A DNA stretch of 64,000 nucleotides from Pyropia yezoensis (lineage: Eukaryota > Rhodophyta > Bangiophyceae > Bangiales > Bangiaceae). Made by a program: the position numbers and the translations under genes. The stretch is from the NCBI GenBank assembly GCA_009829735.1, contig CM020620.1, positions 19,566,020 through 19,630,019 on the forward strand. Direction: 5' to 3'. The notes under the pieces were generated by a model. It had not been told where the DNA came from. It did no database searches and worked only from the letters and a program-made list of their open reading frames with translations. Position 1 is the first letter of the stretch, and the number at the start of each line of letters is the position of its first letter. Of this stretch, positions 54,439 to 64,000 are shown piece by piece.

Positions 54439-56378
54439 GGGCCACGCCCCCCTGGTGGGCCGCCACCCCGCTGGTCATCACCGCCCCGGACGTGCCGCTG
54501 CGCGTGCCGGGGCGGTACAGCGGCCTCGCGTCGGCGCGGGTGTCGGTGGCGGGCGCGGGCGACACGCCCGTGCTGTCTGGGGGGGTGACCCTCTCCCACG
54601 GCGTGGTGCTGGTGGGGGACCCGGTGGGCAGCCTGGCGGGCGCCGCCAGCGGTGGCCGCGCGGCGGCGGCGGGGGAGTCGCGTGGGGGGTCGGAGGCAGG
54701 CGGAGGGGCGCTGCGCTTTGGCGCCCCCGCCGGCGCGGGGCCCCTCCCGGGGGGGGCCCCCACGGGTGGCCTCGGCGCTGCCCCGCTGGGCCTGCCGCCG
54801 GGCGTGGCGCTCGGCGCCGACGCGGACGCGGCAGATGTGGCGGCGGCGGCGGCGACGGGGGCGCCTGGGGGTGCCGCCGGTGGCGCCGCCGCCGACCTGC
54901 CCGACGTCCACCTGGACGGCGTGACGCTGTCGCTGGGCAAGGACCTCCGCGTCGTGTACCCGTACGTGCTCAACATCACTGCCACGGGTACGGTGACGGT
55001 GAATGGGAGCGCGCGGAACCCGCTGCCCGACGGCACCCTCACCTTCCCGTCGGGAGAGGTGGCCGCCCTCACCTCCCGGCTGGTCATCAAGCGCGGGGCG
55101 GTCAACGAGGCGACCTTTGACGCCGCCGGCGGCGCGGACCCGGTGCTCACCATCACCCTCGAGGACGAGACGCTGCGCCTCCGCATCCGCGGCGCGCGCG
55201 CCAGCCGCTGGACCGACCACTTGGAGCTGCTGCCCGTTGGCGGCGGCGGCGGCGGCGGCGGCGGCTGGGCCGACGACGGCTTTGACCACCCCGACGGCGG
55301 GGGGGGGGCCGCCGCGGTCGTGTCGGCGCGGCTCGCCGAGATCAACCGCGCGCTCGCGCGGGGGCCCGACGCGCTGCCCGAGGTGCTCGCCCGCGTCCTT
55401 GCCGCCACCGTGTCGGTGGGCGGCAAGGCGGGCGCCGTCCGCTGGCGCCTCCACCCCGCCATTGTGCACGCGGGGGACGGCGTCGGCAGCGGGGGAGGGG
55501 GAGAGGGTGCCCCGGCCGTCGGCAGCGGCTTTGGCGGCGGCGGCGGCGGGGTTGGCGGCGGTGGCGGCAGCGGTGGCGGCGCCGACGGCGGCGGCGGGGG
55601 CGGGGTGGCGTGGGGGGGTGCCGCCCCGCCACCCCCAGCCGGCGGTGGCGGGCATCTCCCCCCCGGCTGGGGGGGCGCGGCGCCCCCCCCGCCCCGCTGG
55701 GGGTGGGCCGACCCCGGCTGGGCGTACAGCGACGCGGCGCGGGTGGGGGACCTGGGCTTTGGCGTCGACGCGGATGCGGGCCGCGTGTCGGCGCGCCTCC
55801 GCCGGTCGGCGGGCGGCGCCACTGCCGCGGGCGTGCGGCTCTTCCCCACCCAGGCGTTGCGGGTGGGCGTCGACGCCCACGCAGACGGCCGCGTCGCCGC
55901 CCGCGCGGTGCTGCGGTGGTCGGGGTGGAGCCGGCGGCGGCGGCGGCGGGAGGCGGCGGCCGCCGCCGCTGCCCGCGCGGGGGGGCAGGGGCCGCCCCCG
56001 CGTGGGGGGGGAGGGGGGCGGGGAGGGGGGGCACTACTACCACCCCTGCCGCCAGCTGCTGCTGCCCGTAGTGCCGCGCCGCCGGGCGCGGCACCCAAGG
56101 TCCGCGGCGGCGGGCGCGCGGGGGGGGGGGGGGGGCGACGGCTGCCGGCACGGCTGCGCCGAGCGCGCCGCCAGGGTCTGACTCGCCGCCCTTGCCAGCC
56201 ACTCCGGTACCAGTACCAGGCGGTGCCGCCCGCGCTGCAGACTGAGTGGTGGGCGGGTCGTCATGGACGCCGCCGGTTCTCCTTTTTTTCTTTTATCGTC
56301 ATGGACTACGTGCTAGTGTATGGGGGGGGGGGGGGGGGAGGGACAAGGTGCACGACGCCGAATGGATGTTTCTCGTGA
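46901..56378 (+). CDS. Giant TamB/Tic236-like inner-envelope translocation protein (DUF490)
   Basis: From ATG 46901 the N-terminus MSSPRVALAFRPPAFLAAP looks like a plastid transit peptide. Frame changes occur near a C-rich stretch (47610-47660) and a 16-G run (48053-48068). Between them lies a membrane helix (LWERLLQLAAAAAVAAAALL, ~47670-47750). From ~48070 one frame stays open to 56378, about 2,770 codons of repeated beta-strand-like sequence (for example DVPALHDVTGRLRFDDTTVF, HLSVDARAVDIGAL). The C-terminal DUF490 domain is at ~54900-55250: GKDLRVVYPYVLNITATGTV, GTLTFPSGEVAAL, ADPVLTITLEDETLRLRI. Bacterial TamB works with TamA in outer-membrane assembly; plant Tic236 bridges inner and outer plastid envelopes. 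The protein is ~3,150 residues, larger than Arabidopsis Tic236, swollen by Gly/Ala/Pro loops. The true stop may lie before 56378, because G-runs after 56000 make the last frame unsure. Confidence 0.85.
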
Positions 56379-57016
56379 AAGTGGTGTCTGGGGTCTTGCA
56401 CATCCTCCTGCCGGCGGTGGGCGGGACGGGAACATGCTGGCGACGGTGGAGAAGAGGGGAAGAGGAGCGGGGGGGGTAATGGCGCGAGAGGGAAGGAGCA
56501 GGGTGGGGGTGGCGGGCAGGGCGGCAGTTGGGGATTGTGCGTGTGGACTGGTCGTGGCACAGAAAGCGCTGCCGACGAGGAGCTCCGTGGCGTCACCAGG
56601 GGGGGGGAGGCACCTCGGCCCGGGCGGGCTGGCCACCCCGCCCGCCGCGCGGGTGCGAGAGGGCGAGCGCACCAGCGCCACGTTCGCCGCGGCGCCTGTC
56701 GTGGCGTCGGCGGCGGCGGCGGCGTTGGCGTCCGCAGCGGCGGGGCGGGGCCAAGGGGGGTGGTGAGAGGGGGGCGGGGCGGGACGGCGCTTGGACGGCC
56801 GCCCCCGCTGCCGCCGCGGCTGCCCCCAGCGAGGACACACGCACCGGGGCCCCATTGCCCTCCGACGCTGTCGCTGCCGCCGCCGTGGGGGGGGTACCCG
56901 GGGACCCCCTGCCGGTGCGGCATGTGTGTACTGTACTGGCTGCGCCGCCGCCGTGCGGCCTATGGGCTGTGGGGGGGCCATATGGGCGTTGTTGTCGGTG
57001 GTGGCCCGGAATGATA
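56379..57016. other. Intergenic, TamB-like gene to fold-back element
   Basis: GC-rich, no gene recognised. Minus-strand frames here are low complexity. Confidence 0.4.
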
Positions 57017-57194
57017 GACATGATAGCCGTAGTGGCGGTGGCCGTGGTGCCGGCGCCTACCGTAGGCTACGTACCGTAGCTACGTACTGTAGCCTACGGT
57101 AGGCGCCAGCACCACGGCCATGTACCGTACCTGGTACCTATCTACGGTAGGCGCCCGCACCATTGCCACCGCCGCTACCTACGGCTATCATGTC
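57017..57194. mobile_element. 178-bp fold-back element with GATA target duplication
   Basis: Outer ends GACATGATAGCCGTAG (57017-57032) and its inverse (57179-57194) are flanked on both sides by GATA (57013-57016, 57195-57198). Inside, two 31-base arms (57040-57070 and 57089-57119) pair with one mismatch around an 18-base loop, and a further inverted copy of the CGCCTACCGTAG region lies at 57140-57160. The whole element can fold into nested hairpins. Short length and strong palindromy suggest a MITE. Confidence 0.8.
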
Positions 57195-57923
57195 GATACG
57201 GCCTGTCCGTAGGCGGCTTAAGATGCGGCGCCTTGGCATTAGACTACGAGGTACGTAAGTAGCTGACCTAATTAGATCCTTCCGTTGCAGAAGAGGTTTG
57301 GGTATTCCCTCGAACAAGCGTTGTGCCTGGGACGAATTTTCGGCAACGAGTTTGTTTGCCTGTGCACTGTGAACAAGCCTACAGAGTTGTCTGCACAGGG
57401 AGGAATTGTCATCGTGTCAACACGGTGGCTGGCCTGGGTCCCCGCGCTCTCAACGCAAAGCGCCTGCCGTCGTCACCCTCTTTCCCGCACCCGTCCCACA
57501 CTACGGCCGCGCGTGTCTCTCCCCACTTGGTCTCTCTCTTGGCGTTGCGCCTACCTCAACCCCCTCGTCGCCGCGGTCAGCCTAGCGTTACCTGCCTGCA
57601 CTTTTCTTTTCTTTTCTTTCCTTTTCTCTGCTTTCTCTCTCGAAACCCGCCGCGGACTTCGCTGTTCCCGACGGGTTTCCCCGCCCCTGTGTCTGTTCGT
57701 TCCCCCCTTGCTGAGCTCGGCGTGTGGTGGCCCCCACTGGTGCGCCGCTGCGTGTGTCCCGTGTCGCACCCGAAGAAGAGTGGCTGCGGCAGCGGCGGCG
57801 AGCGGTAGGCAGGGGTTTCCCGTTCTCCGCTGCGCTGCACTCTTGCGTCCCGCTCTCCCCCTCCCCGGCCCCATCCCCCCCCCCCCCTTCCCCGGCCGCG
57901 GCCCACGACTGGGAGAGTGGGCC
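57195..57923. other. Promoter/leader region of TAF12
   Basis: No gene seen. C/T-rich runs at 57595-57650 (TTTTC repeats) and 57840-57896 lead to the ATG at 57924. Confidence 0.45.
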
Positions 57924-59302
57924 ATGGCGGCGCCTGGTAGTGCCAAGGGTGGCGTCCCCCGCAGTTTTGTGTCGCCAGAGAGCAGGGAGCTGCTGCCCCG
58001 TGCCAAGTAGGTTGGGCGCTCGCGTCGCGTCCCCACCGATTGGAACTTGCTTCATTTGAACGGCATGCGCGTGTGGCTGTGGGCTAGAGGGGGGGGGGGG
58101 GGGAGTTGCCGAGTGGTTGCCGCACGCCACCAACGCACGTCCACCGCGCAGCAGAGCTTGGGACGGCAGTGGACCGCATGGCTCTGTGCTTGGGGCTTTG
58201 TGGCTGGCCTGAGGGATGTCGGCGGGTGCGGCCGGCGGCGTCATTCCGGTGTAGTGCAGGTGGCCTTGCTGGCTTGGAGGCCCGTGCCGTTAGCGGTGGG
58301 GAGGGCTGGCTGCGGATTGCGTCACTGGTTGCACGGCCGCGAGTTTGCTGTATTTGGCGCTGATGCGCTGCTGATGTGTGTCTCACACGCTCTGTCGTGG
58401 GTGAGCTGCCTTCGGCTTTTGGCTGTGTCTTGGTGTTCGTGGCTTGATGGCACTGGGACGGACTTGTATGGGTCCAGGCTGATAGAGCTGTTGCAGGAGG
58501 TGGCGCCAGGAGAAACGCTGGACGCGGACGTGGAGGAGGTGCGTGCGGGGAGCCTAGCTTTTTGCAGTCAGTCGTGTGTGAGTGGTTGGCTGGGGTATGG
58601 GGGGCAGGTTGTAGGCCGGCACGTGTGGGAGGGGGAGCCCACGGCCCTGCGACGGTCACGTCTTGTGGAGTGGCCGCTCGCCGGCTGCAGTCCACTCTAT
58701 CCTGGCGTATGTGAAGGTGCTCATGTTGGCCCTTTCCTGCTGACGCTTCCTCCTACACCTGTCCCGTGTCGTTGCGTTGGCTAATGATCCTAACCCTACC
58801 GGTATCTTCTCCCTGACACGGCTGTGCTGTGGTGCGCGTCCTCCCCGTGCGGTGCGCGTGTCCCGTGCGCGTGTATATTTGCTCGTCCTTCCCCTTCCTC
58901 CCCTGTCGCGCCTATCAGTTTCTCCAAGAGCACGCGGACGAGTTCGTCGAGTCGGTCACACTTGCCGCCTGCCGCCTGGCTCGCCACCGCAAGTCCAAGA
59001 CGCTCGACGCGCGGGACGTGGCGCTCCACCTCTCCCGCAGCTGGTCCCTGCGGGTGCCCGGTTATGGGGATGACCCACGACCCGCCGGCCGGGGCGGCAG
59101 CGGCGCAGGGGGGGGGCTCGGCGGCCTGGCAGCCGCCGGGGGTGGCGCCGCGGGGGGGGGGGGGGGGGGCGCCGGGGGGGGGGCGGGCGGCCTCACCGTC
59201 GAAGGGGTGGCCGCGGGCCACGCCGCGCGGCTGGCGGCGGTGGCAAAGGCGGCGGCGGCGGCAAGCAAGGGGGGGGTGGGAGGGGCAGGCGGCGGCAAGT
59301 GA
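57924..59302 (+). CDS. TAF12: TFIID subunit 12 (histone-fold), three exons
   Basis: Exons 57924-58006, 58478-58538 and 58919-59302; introns 58007-58477 (GTAGGT, phase 2) and 58539-58918 (GTGCGT, phase 0). The 175-residue product reads MAAPGSAKGGVPRSF at its start. The histone fold follows: LIELLQEVAPGETLDADVEE (exons 1-2), FLQEHADEFVESVTLAACRL, ARHRKSKTLDARDVALHL and WSLRVPGY. This matches the TAF12 pattern (L..L...VDP...LD.DVEE...EIADDFVE...ACRLAKHRKS..LE..DV.LHLE..W....PG). TAF12 pairs with TAF4 in TFIID and with ADA1 in SAGA. The tail (~100 to end) is Gly/Ala-rich with an 11-G-type run and a final Ala/Lys helix. The splice phases reconstruct the helix exactly, which supports the model. Confidence 0.92.
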
Positions 59303-59521
59303 GGGAACCGTATCGCTGTCCGTGCGGCTGTGATGGCCCTCAGCTCTCCTGCCGCTTCTTTCCTTCTCCTCTACGCTCCATTTTTGTTTGTTTTTTTAAT
59401 GAACCTGTGGTCTATTACGTCAGTGCGCCCCACACCTGTGCGCCCCACACATGCAGCCAACGCACGCGTGTCACTGCGGTGCGGCTGCCCTGTATCGCAC
59501 ACGACCGGCAAATGCAGGGGG
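59303..59521. terminator. Short convergent 3' region between TAF12 and sulfite oxidase
   Basis: 219 bases, T-rich on the plus strand near 59380-59400. Serves as 3' end for both convergent genes; no clear AATAAA. Confidence 0.4.
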
Positions 59522-61558
59522 TCACTCGTCGCCCTCCCCCCCCACCCGCACCCGGTGCCACGCGTTGTTCAGTACGCCGCGTACGTTCCAGACGCCCGCG
59601 AGCCCCTCGGGCTGCACATTGTACGAGCTGTCCACAGCCTTGACGACCAGCTCGGCGTCCCCCACCCCCGACGGCAGCGGCAGCGTCGCCGACCAGAGCG
59701 TCCACCCATAGTCCCGCACGCGGCCGCCCCGCGCGGCCGACGGCGGGCTGCCGTCAGCGCCGGTCAGCGAGGCGGCCACCCACGTCTTCCCCCCGTCGGC
59801 CGACACGTCCACCCGAACGACGGGGCGGCCGCCGCCGGCATAGGCGTAGCCGCGGGCCGTGACAGACTGCCCGTTGGGCATGACGGCCACGTCTCCAATG
59901 GCTGATGTGATGGGGAGCTCCTGGATGGACGGGGACGCGTCATAGTCTGCATCCTCGAGGCATACCGACGGGCAAAAGCCCTTGTAGTCGCGACGCTGCC
60001 AATGGGAGTGGGACTCCTCGTCGCTCAACGCAATGGACTTCACCCACTTGACGTTGCGCGCGCCGACAATGCCCGGCGCCACCACCCGCAGGGGCGCCCC
60101 GTGGTCGGCCGGCAGGGGCTCGCCGTTCATGGCCCACGCGAGGAGCACGTCGCCGGCAGCGAGAACATCAAGCGGGATAGACGCCCCGTACGTGCCGCCC
60201 TCTGCGTCCGCGTCGGCACCCTCAAACACAACGTGCCGCACGCCAGCGGCGGCCAGCGCGCTCGCGTCGGGGACGCCCAGGGAGGCGAGCACATCCGTGA
60301 GACGCGCGCCCGTCCACGTCGCGTTGCTAATGGCACACACGTCCCAGGCGCCGCCCTTGACCGGCCGGTGGCCCGACATCTCAGTCCGCCGATTGCCCGC
60401 ACACTGGATGGCCGCGGTGATGGTGACGGCGGGCAGCGCCTGCACGTCCGCCAGCGACAGCGTGTGTACGCACGAACGACCTGCCGACGCAGAGGCGGCC
60501 GATGAGGGGGCGCCCGCCACCACAGCGGGCACCGCGACGGAGAGCTGAAAGTCGGTGCCGTCGCCGGTCGCCACTGGCGGCACGGGCAGGTGGTTGCGCA
60601 CGTAAAAAGCGTGGTTGGGGGTGATGTACGACGCGACCAGCACCGCCGGCGGGGGCTCGGCATTGAACGGCGCCGCGGACCGCACCTGCAAGCCATCCCA
60701 GCGCGCGGGCTCGTTGGCGTACGCGTCGGGCCGCTGCTCCGCCGCGCGCGCCGCCGCGTTGGCCGCCACGTCCGCGGGTGCCAGATTGCCCACCCGCATC
60801 TCCTCCAGCACCTCGTACACGTACTCCTGCCGGTGCTGCGCGTACATGTCCCAGTAGGGCTCGACGGACGACCCCGCCGCGCGCAACAGGATGTCACCGC
60901 CAGGATGGCATGCAATGAACTCGGTCACATCATACACGCCCGCACCATACGTCACCCACACGGTGGTGGCCGCGGGGGCCGTGCTGCCATCACCGCCGCC
61001 GCTGGCGCTGCCCGCACACCCGGCGTGGGCGGCCACCTCCGCGGCGGTGTACGTGGGGAGGTCCTCTATACGCTCGCCGGGCACCACCGGGACGTCCGCG
61101 TCCGCGTCAGCATCCGCGTCTGTGGGCGCGCCTGCCTTGGCCGCGCCACCCGCGGCGACAGGGGCCGACGACACCGCCGTCGCCCCCACCGCCCCTCCCC
61201 CACCAGGACTGCGAGCAGGGGCATCAGCGGCGACGACGCCGGCCAGGCCCGCCGACGCGGCGGCGGCGGCGGCGGCTGCCACTGCGGCAACCGGCCACCA
61301 CCGCCCCTGCTGCCCCGGCAGGGGTGGCGGGGGCGGCGGTGGGTGACGGCGGTGAGCCGCTGCCGCCATCCCCGCCGCCCCCGCCCCCGTTGACGTGGCC
61401 GCTGCGGCCAACGACGGGAGCGGTGCGGCCCGCAGCACGGCCGTTGCGGCGCGGCGGCCGCCGTGGCTACCACCCCGCCGCGCGGCGGTCGCGGCGGCAG
61501 CCGCTGCGAGGGCGGCGGCGCCACGCCGCGCTACAGCCGGGGCAGCGGCGAGGGCCAT
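59522..61558 (-). CDS. SUOX: Sulfite oxidase with cytochrome b5 domain, animal-type, probably mitochondrial
   Basis: 678 residues from ATG 61558, single exon, C/T-rich leader on the coding strand. Residues 1-85 are Ala/Arg-rich presequence; ~86-112 is a hydrophobic Trp-Ala segment (inner-membrane sorting). The cytochrome b5 domain at ~165-260 has heme ligands His218 (in CHPGGDILL) and His242 (in YAQHRQEY). The molybdopterin domain (~285-540) has FYVRNHLPVP, the Mo-ligating Cys386 in IQCAGNRR, and ADHGAPLRVVAPG. The dimerisation domain (~545-670) has VSADGGKTWVAA and NVRGVLNNAWHRV. It oxidises sulfite to sulfate, passing electrons through heme. Plants have a peroxisomal form without heme; this one has the animal/fungal layout. 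Longer than human SUOX mainly by low-complexity N-terminus. Confidence 0.95.
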   Translation of the reverse strand: MALAAAPAVARRGAAALAAAAAATAARRGGSHGGRRAATAVLRAAPLPSLAAAATSTGAGAAGMAAAAHRRHPPPPPPPLPGQQGRWWPVAAVAAAAAAAASAGLAGVVAADAPARSPGGGGAVGATAVSSAPVAAGGAAKAGAPTDADADADADVPVVPGERIEDLPTYTAAEVAAHAGCAGSASGGGDGSTAPAATTVWVTYGAGVYDVTEFIACHPGGDILLRAAGSSVEPYWDMYAQHRQEYVYEVLEEMRVGNLAPADVAANAAARAAEQRPDAYANEPARWDGLQVRSAAPFNAEPPPAVLVASYITPNHAFYVRNHLPVPPVATGDGTDFQLSVAVPAVVAGAPSSAASASAGRSCVHTLSLADVQALPAVTITAAIQCAGNRRTEMSGHRPVKGGAWDVCAISNATWTGARLTDVLASLGVPDASALAAAGVRHVVFEGADADAEGGTYGASIPLDVLAAGDVLLAWAMNGEPLPADHGAPLRVVAPGIVGARNVKWVKSIALSDEESHSHWQRRDYKGFCPSVCLEDADYDASPSIQELPITSAIGDVAVMPNGQSVTARGYAYAGGGRPVVRVDVSADGGKTWVAASLTGADGSPPSAARGGRVRDYGWTLWSATLPLPSGVGDAELVVKAVDSSYNVQPEGLAGVWNVRGVLNNAWHRVRVGGEGDE

Positions 61559-62499
61559 GGCGGCGCGCCCGCCGCGGACGGGGGACCAAACACAAGAGGG
61601 AAGGCGTGAGGGGCGGGGAGGAGGAGAGGAGCAGTGGGAGGGGAGGGACAAGGGGGGATGCGGCGGCGTCGCAGGAGCGGAAGGGTGTGGAGCGGTTGAA
61701 AGGGGACGAGAGTGAGGTTGCGAGTGAGGTGCGCCGGGGGGCGGGCGGCAGGTCGGATGATGGCAGCTGCTGATGAACACGACCGACCGACACCGCGGTG
61801 ACAGCTGGCCGGTGGTCGCGAGACGGATCCGCGGGGGCTGCTGAATTGCGCGGGCGCCTCGGCGCGGCACGAGTCGGGCGCGCCGTGTCCTCCCTCCACC
61901 CTTGACCTTCCACGAGTATTCCACGGGCCTTTTGCATACGTGTGCGTACGGTACAGCGGTATTCCGCTGGGCACCTACCCGATGTCCGCCAAGAGGAAGA
62001 AGAAAGAAAAAGAAAGAAAAAGACAAAAAAAGAAGAGCAAGGTGGCTCAGACGCGACATTGTGCCTCCCCCTTTGATTGGCAGTCTGCTGAATGCCCTGC
62101 CCCTGTTCTGTCTGTTTCTTCGTCTTGACGACAGGGGGACAGCGTCTGGGGCGGGGGATGGCACCCATCGTCGGGAGGAGGGGGGGGTGTTGCCACGCTC
62201 GCGGGGTGCCCTCCCCGCCCGGTCGGGCGTCCCCCCAGTGGCAGCGCACGGGGCCAGGATGGGGCGCAGTACGACGGTGGAGGAGGGCCCCGCGGGGATG
62301 GGCCACGATGGGAAGACGGAGAAGTAGGCAGCGGCGGCACCGGCTGTGGCACCGCCACGCCTGTGCCGCCTCGGGCGCTCCCGCTGGGCCTATGCGGGGG
62401 AAGAAGACGCGGTGCCCCACAACGCGTCGTTGCCGGCCCCCCCCAAGCAATGCTTCTGCGTCTGGCGCAGTCAGTGTCCTTTTTTTTTTGTTGTTGTTT
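61559..62499. other. Intergenic between sulfite oxidase and methyltransferase genes
   Basis: 61559-61740 is the C/T-rich leader (minus strand) of sulfite oxidase. A purine run AAGAAAGAAAAAG lies at ~62005-62035. No gene recognised; plus-strand frames across 62.1-62.5 kb are low complexity. Confidence 0.45.
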
Positions 62500-63729
62500 T
62501 CATACGGCCGCCGCCAGCCCCCCTCCAACGCAGTCACGTGGCAGTAACCCCGTTGCCCACCCCCCCATCCATCCCAGCAACCTCCTGGCGGGTGCGCCGC
62601 CGGCAGCCGAACCAGCCGCCGCCGCGTCGGCGACAGGTGCAGCGTCCCCACCAGAGGGGGACGTCACCCTTTCTTGCGGTGGGGTGCCCGCCGGCGCCTC
62701 GTCGGCCGCGGGCACTGGCGACGACGGCGGGTCGCCGACCGCCGACGCCCCTGCCGTCGGGGCCTCGGCGGCGGGCACGTCGGCGGCGGGGGTGGCCACC
62801 ACCGCGGGTGCGTCGGCCGCGGGCGCGTCGGCGGCCGACGGCGTCGTCGGCACCGGCGGTGGCGTACCCGTCGGACCACCGCCGGCCACGGGCGGCGACG
62901 GCGGCGGCGGGTTATCGTCTGCTGACTCGGCGGCAGTCACCGGGGGGGGGGGGGGGGCGTCACCACTCTGGAGACTGTCGCCGCGGTCGGGCGTAGGGGT
63001 TGCCACCGCTGGGCCATCATCGCCATCCCCATCGGGGCTCGCCGCGTCGGCCGGGTCGGTGGCTTGGACGGCAGGCGGCGCCCCCCCCGACGCCTCTACG
63101 CGCCGACCGTCGCTAGCTCCTGCGGGCGCCGACGCGAGCGACAGCGGCGGCGCGACAGACGGCTCCTCGTCCTCTGACTCCTTGTCCGTGTCTTCCGCCT
63201 TGTCGGCAGCATCGTCTGCGGCCGCTGCCGCCGCCACGGCAGCGTCTTGCCCAGGGGCACCGTCGCCCGCAGTGGCCGCCGGGCCCACCGGGCCGTCGTG
63301 GTCCAGCGGCGGCTCTGCGGGGGCACCGCCCAGCCGCCGGCGACGGCGCTCGAGGTAGTCGCGGACCTGCCCCCGCGACAGCCCCGCGTGCAGGTCGTAC
63401 CAGGCGGCGTCGCCCGTGGCGGCGTTTACCCCCGGCAGCGGCAGCCGCGCCTGGAGGGTGGATGCGGGTTGCCAGTGGGTGCCCGTCAGTGCGTCGGGGG
63501 CGGCCTCCCCAAACGGGCCGCTGTGGCCGAGGAGCTCTGGCGCGTGGGCGGCGGCGGCGGTGTGGAGCACCCCCTGGTCCACTGCCTTGAAGCGGAAGTA
63601 ACCGAGGCCCTCAAAGAGCCGGATGTGGTCGGGCGTCACGTTCTCCACTGACGCGTAGGGTGGACGCTCCGAGCGGTGGAGGCGGCGGAGAGAGGAGATG
63701 CAGTGCGTGTCTTGGCCCTCAATGTCCAC
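62500..63729 (-). CDS. FkbM-type methyltransferase, last exon, 5' part beyond right edge
   Basis: The exon begins at 63729 directly after CATAG, a splice acceptor on the minus strand, with a C/T-rich stretch upstream (63750-63830 region). The first residues VDIEGQDTHCISSL, RPPYASVENV and LFEGLGYFRFKAVDQG match the C-terminal half of FkbM SAM-dependent methyltransferases (K.DIEG.D...L.SL...RP.YVS.E...L..LGY..FK.V.Q). From about residue 145 on, the sequence is a long Asp/Ala/Pro-rich tail with Thr/Ser, ending RRLLGWMGGWATGLLPRD, a possible membrane-associated helix. FkbM enzymes methylate sugars or small molecules; the substrate is unknown. The SAM-binding part must lie upstream, beyond the window. 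Confidence 0.75.
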   Translation of the reverse strand: MDIEGQDTHCISSLRRLHRSERPPYASVENVTPDHIRLFEGLGYFRFKAVDQGVLHTAAAAHAPELLGHSGPFGEAAPDALTGTHWQPASTLQARLPLPGVNAATGDAAWYDLHAGLSRGQVRDYLERRRRRLGGAPAEPPLDHDGPVGPAATAGDGAPGQDAAVAAAAAADDAADKAEDTDKESEDEEPSVAPPLSLASAPAGASDGRRVEASGGAPPAVQATDPADAASPDGDGDDGPAVATPTPDRGDSLQSGDAPPPPPVTAAESADDNPPPPSPPVAGGGPTGTPPPVPTTPSAADAPAADAPAVVATPAADVPAAEAPTAGASAVGDPPSSPVPAADEAPAGTPPQERVTSPSGGDAAPVADAAAAGSAAGGAPARRLLGWMGGWATGLLPRDCVGGGLAAAV

Positions 63730-64000
63730 CTATGCGCCGCGCGGCCGAAATGTATGCGGAAACAGACTCGAGAGGCACCACAGAGAGGAAGAGAGAGACC
63801 ACAACACGTCAGGTCGCACGAACAAGCTGTGGAAGATGCGCGCAGTGGCAGCACGATGGGCATGTCCGAAAACAGCAGACGACATGATGCCAGTCTGCGG
63901 CGCAGATCCATGTTCTCCTCTCAATATCCTTGCAGAGTCGCGAGCACTCCCCAACATCTCCCTTCCCATCCCCCCCGACCCTCATGCAATCCCCCCTACC
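63730..64000. other. Probable intron of the methyltransferase gene
   Basis: On the minus strand this ends ...GCGCATAG just before the exon. Preceded by CTCTCTCTTCCTCTC-type pyrimidine sequence. No coding signal; the donor lies outside the window. Confidence 0.55.

Noticed and set aside
54128..56098. 656-codon open frame on the minus strand opposite the TamB-like gene
   Set aside because: Arg/Pro/Ala composition only, no domain, and exactly opposite the DUF490 coding sequence; a GC-driven shadow.
57285..58010. 241-codon plus-strand frame before TAF12
   Set aside because: It lies in the C/T-rich leader and overlaps the first TAF12 exon in another frame.
62363..63358. 331-codon plus-strand frame rich in Ala/Ser/Gly
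   Set aside because: Reverse-strand shadow of the acidic tail of the FkbM-type protein.

Overview
The window looks like nuclear DNA of a photosynthetic eukaryote, most likely a bangiophyte red alga of the Porphyra/Pyropia kind. The DNA is very GC-rich, and coding sequence is mostly single-exon with a few short GT-AG introns. There is plastid biology (CP12, a TamB/Tic236-type giant protein, a putatively plastid-targeted Hsp20-like protein) beside ordinary eukaryotic housekeeping genes (NatC acetyltransferase, TAF12, PEX12, a gamma-tubulin complex component, sulfite oxidase). The species call is inference. The eukaryotic, plastid-bearing nature is well supported.

Layout. 1-4.2 kb: a Fringe-like glycosyltransferase running off the left edge (-), divergent from a multi-exon NAA30 gene (+), then a small protein with an N-myristoylation-type start. 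6.8-8.1 kb: a Myb/SANT-like protein with a C-terminal coiled coil. 9.3-21.7 kb: a transposon graveyard. It holds a broken pogo/Tigger DDE gene, a 2,281-bp Harbinger-like element with intact terminal repeats and TTA target duplication, a 108-bp MITE, a 3,975-bp element carrying a piggyBac-type transposase with one in-frame stop, an 899-bp truncated Harbinger derivative, a hAT-like fragment and a second MITE copy. 22.8-27.5 kb: Hsp20-like protein (+), CP12 (+, one intron) and an oxalyl-CoA-synthetase-like ligase (-). 28-31 kb: an Ala-rich coiled-coil protein, tandem repeats and an inverted-repeat element.

31.1-36.1 kb: a divergent gamma-tubulin complex component and PEX12, both (-). 38.8-40.2 kb: a low-complexity protein of unknown function (+). 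40.2-46.9 kb: a gene-poor stretch with palindromic TGTAC islands and triplet tracts. 46.9-56.4 kb: a giant TamB/Tic236-like gene (+). 57.0-57.2 kb: a fold-back element. 57.9-59.3 kb: three-exon TAF12 (+). 59.5-61.6 kb: sulfite oxidase (-). 62.5-64 kb: the C-terminal exon of an FkbM-type methyltransferase (-), continuing past the right edge.

The genes do not form one pathway; this is ordinary eukaryotic gene order with transposon islands. Two window-wide patterns stand out. Most confident genes have a C/T-rich leader just upstream of the ATG on the coding strand. In three long GC-rich genes the reading frame breaks near long C or G homopolymers, which may be sequence errors rather than pseudogenes.
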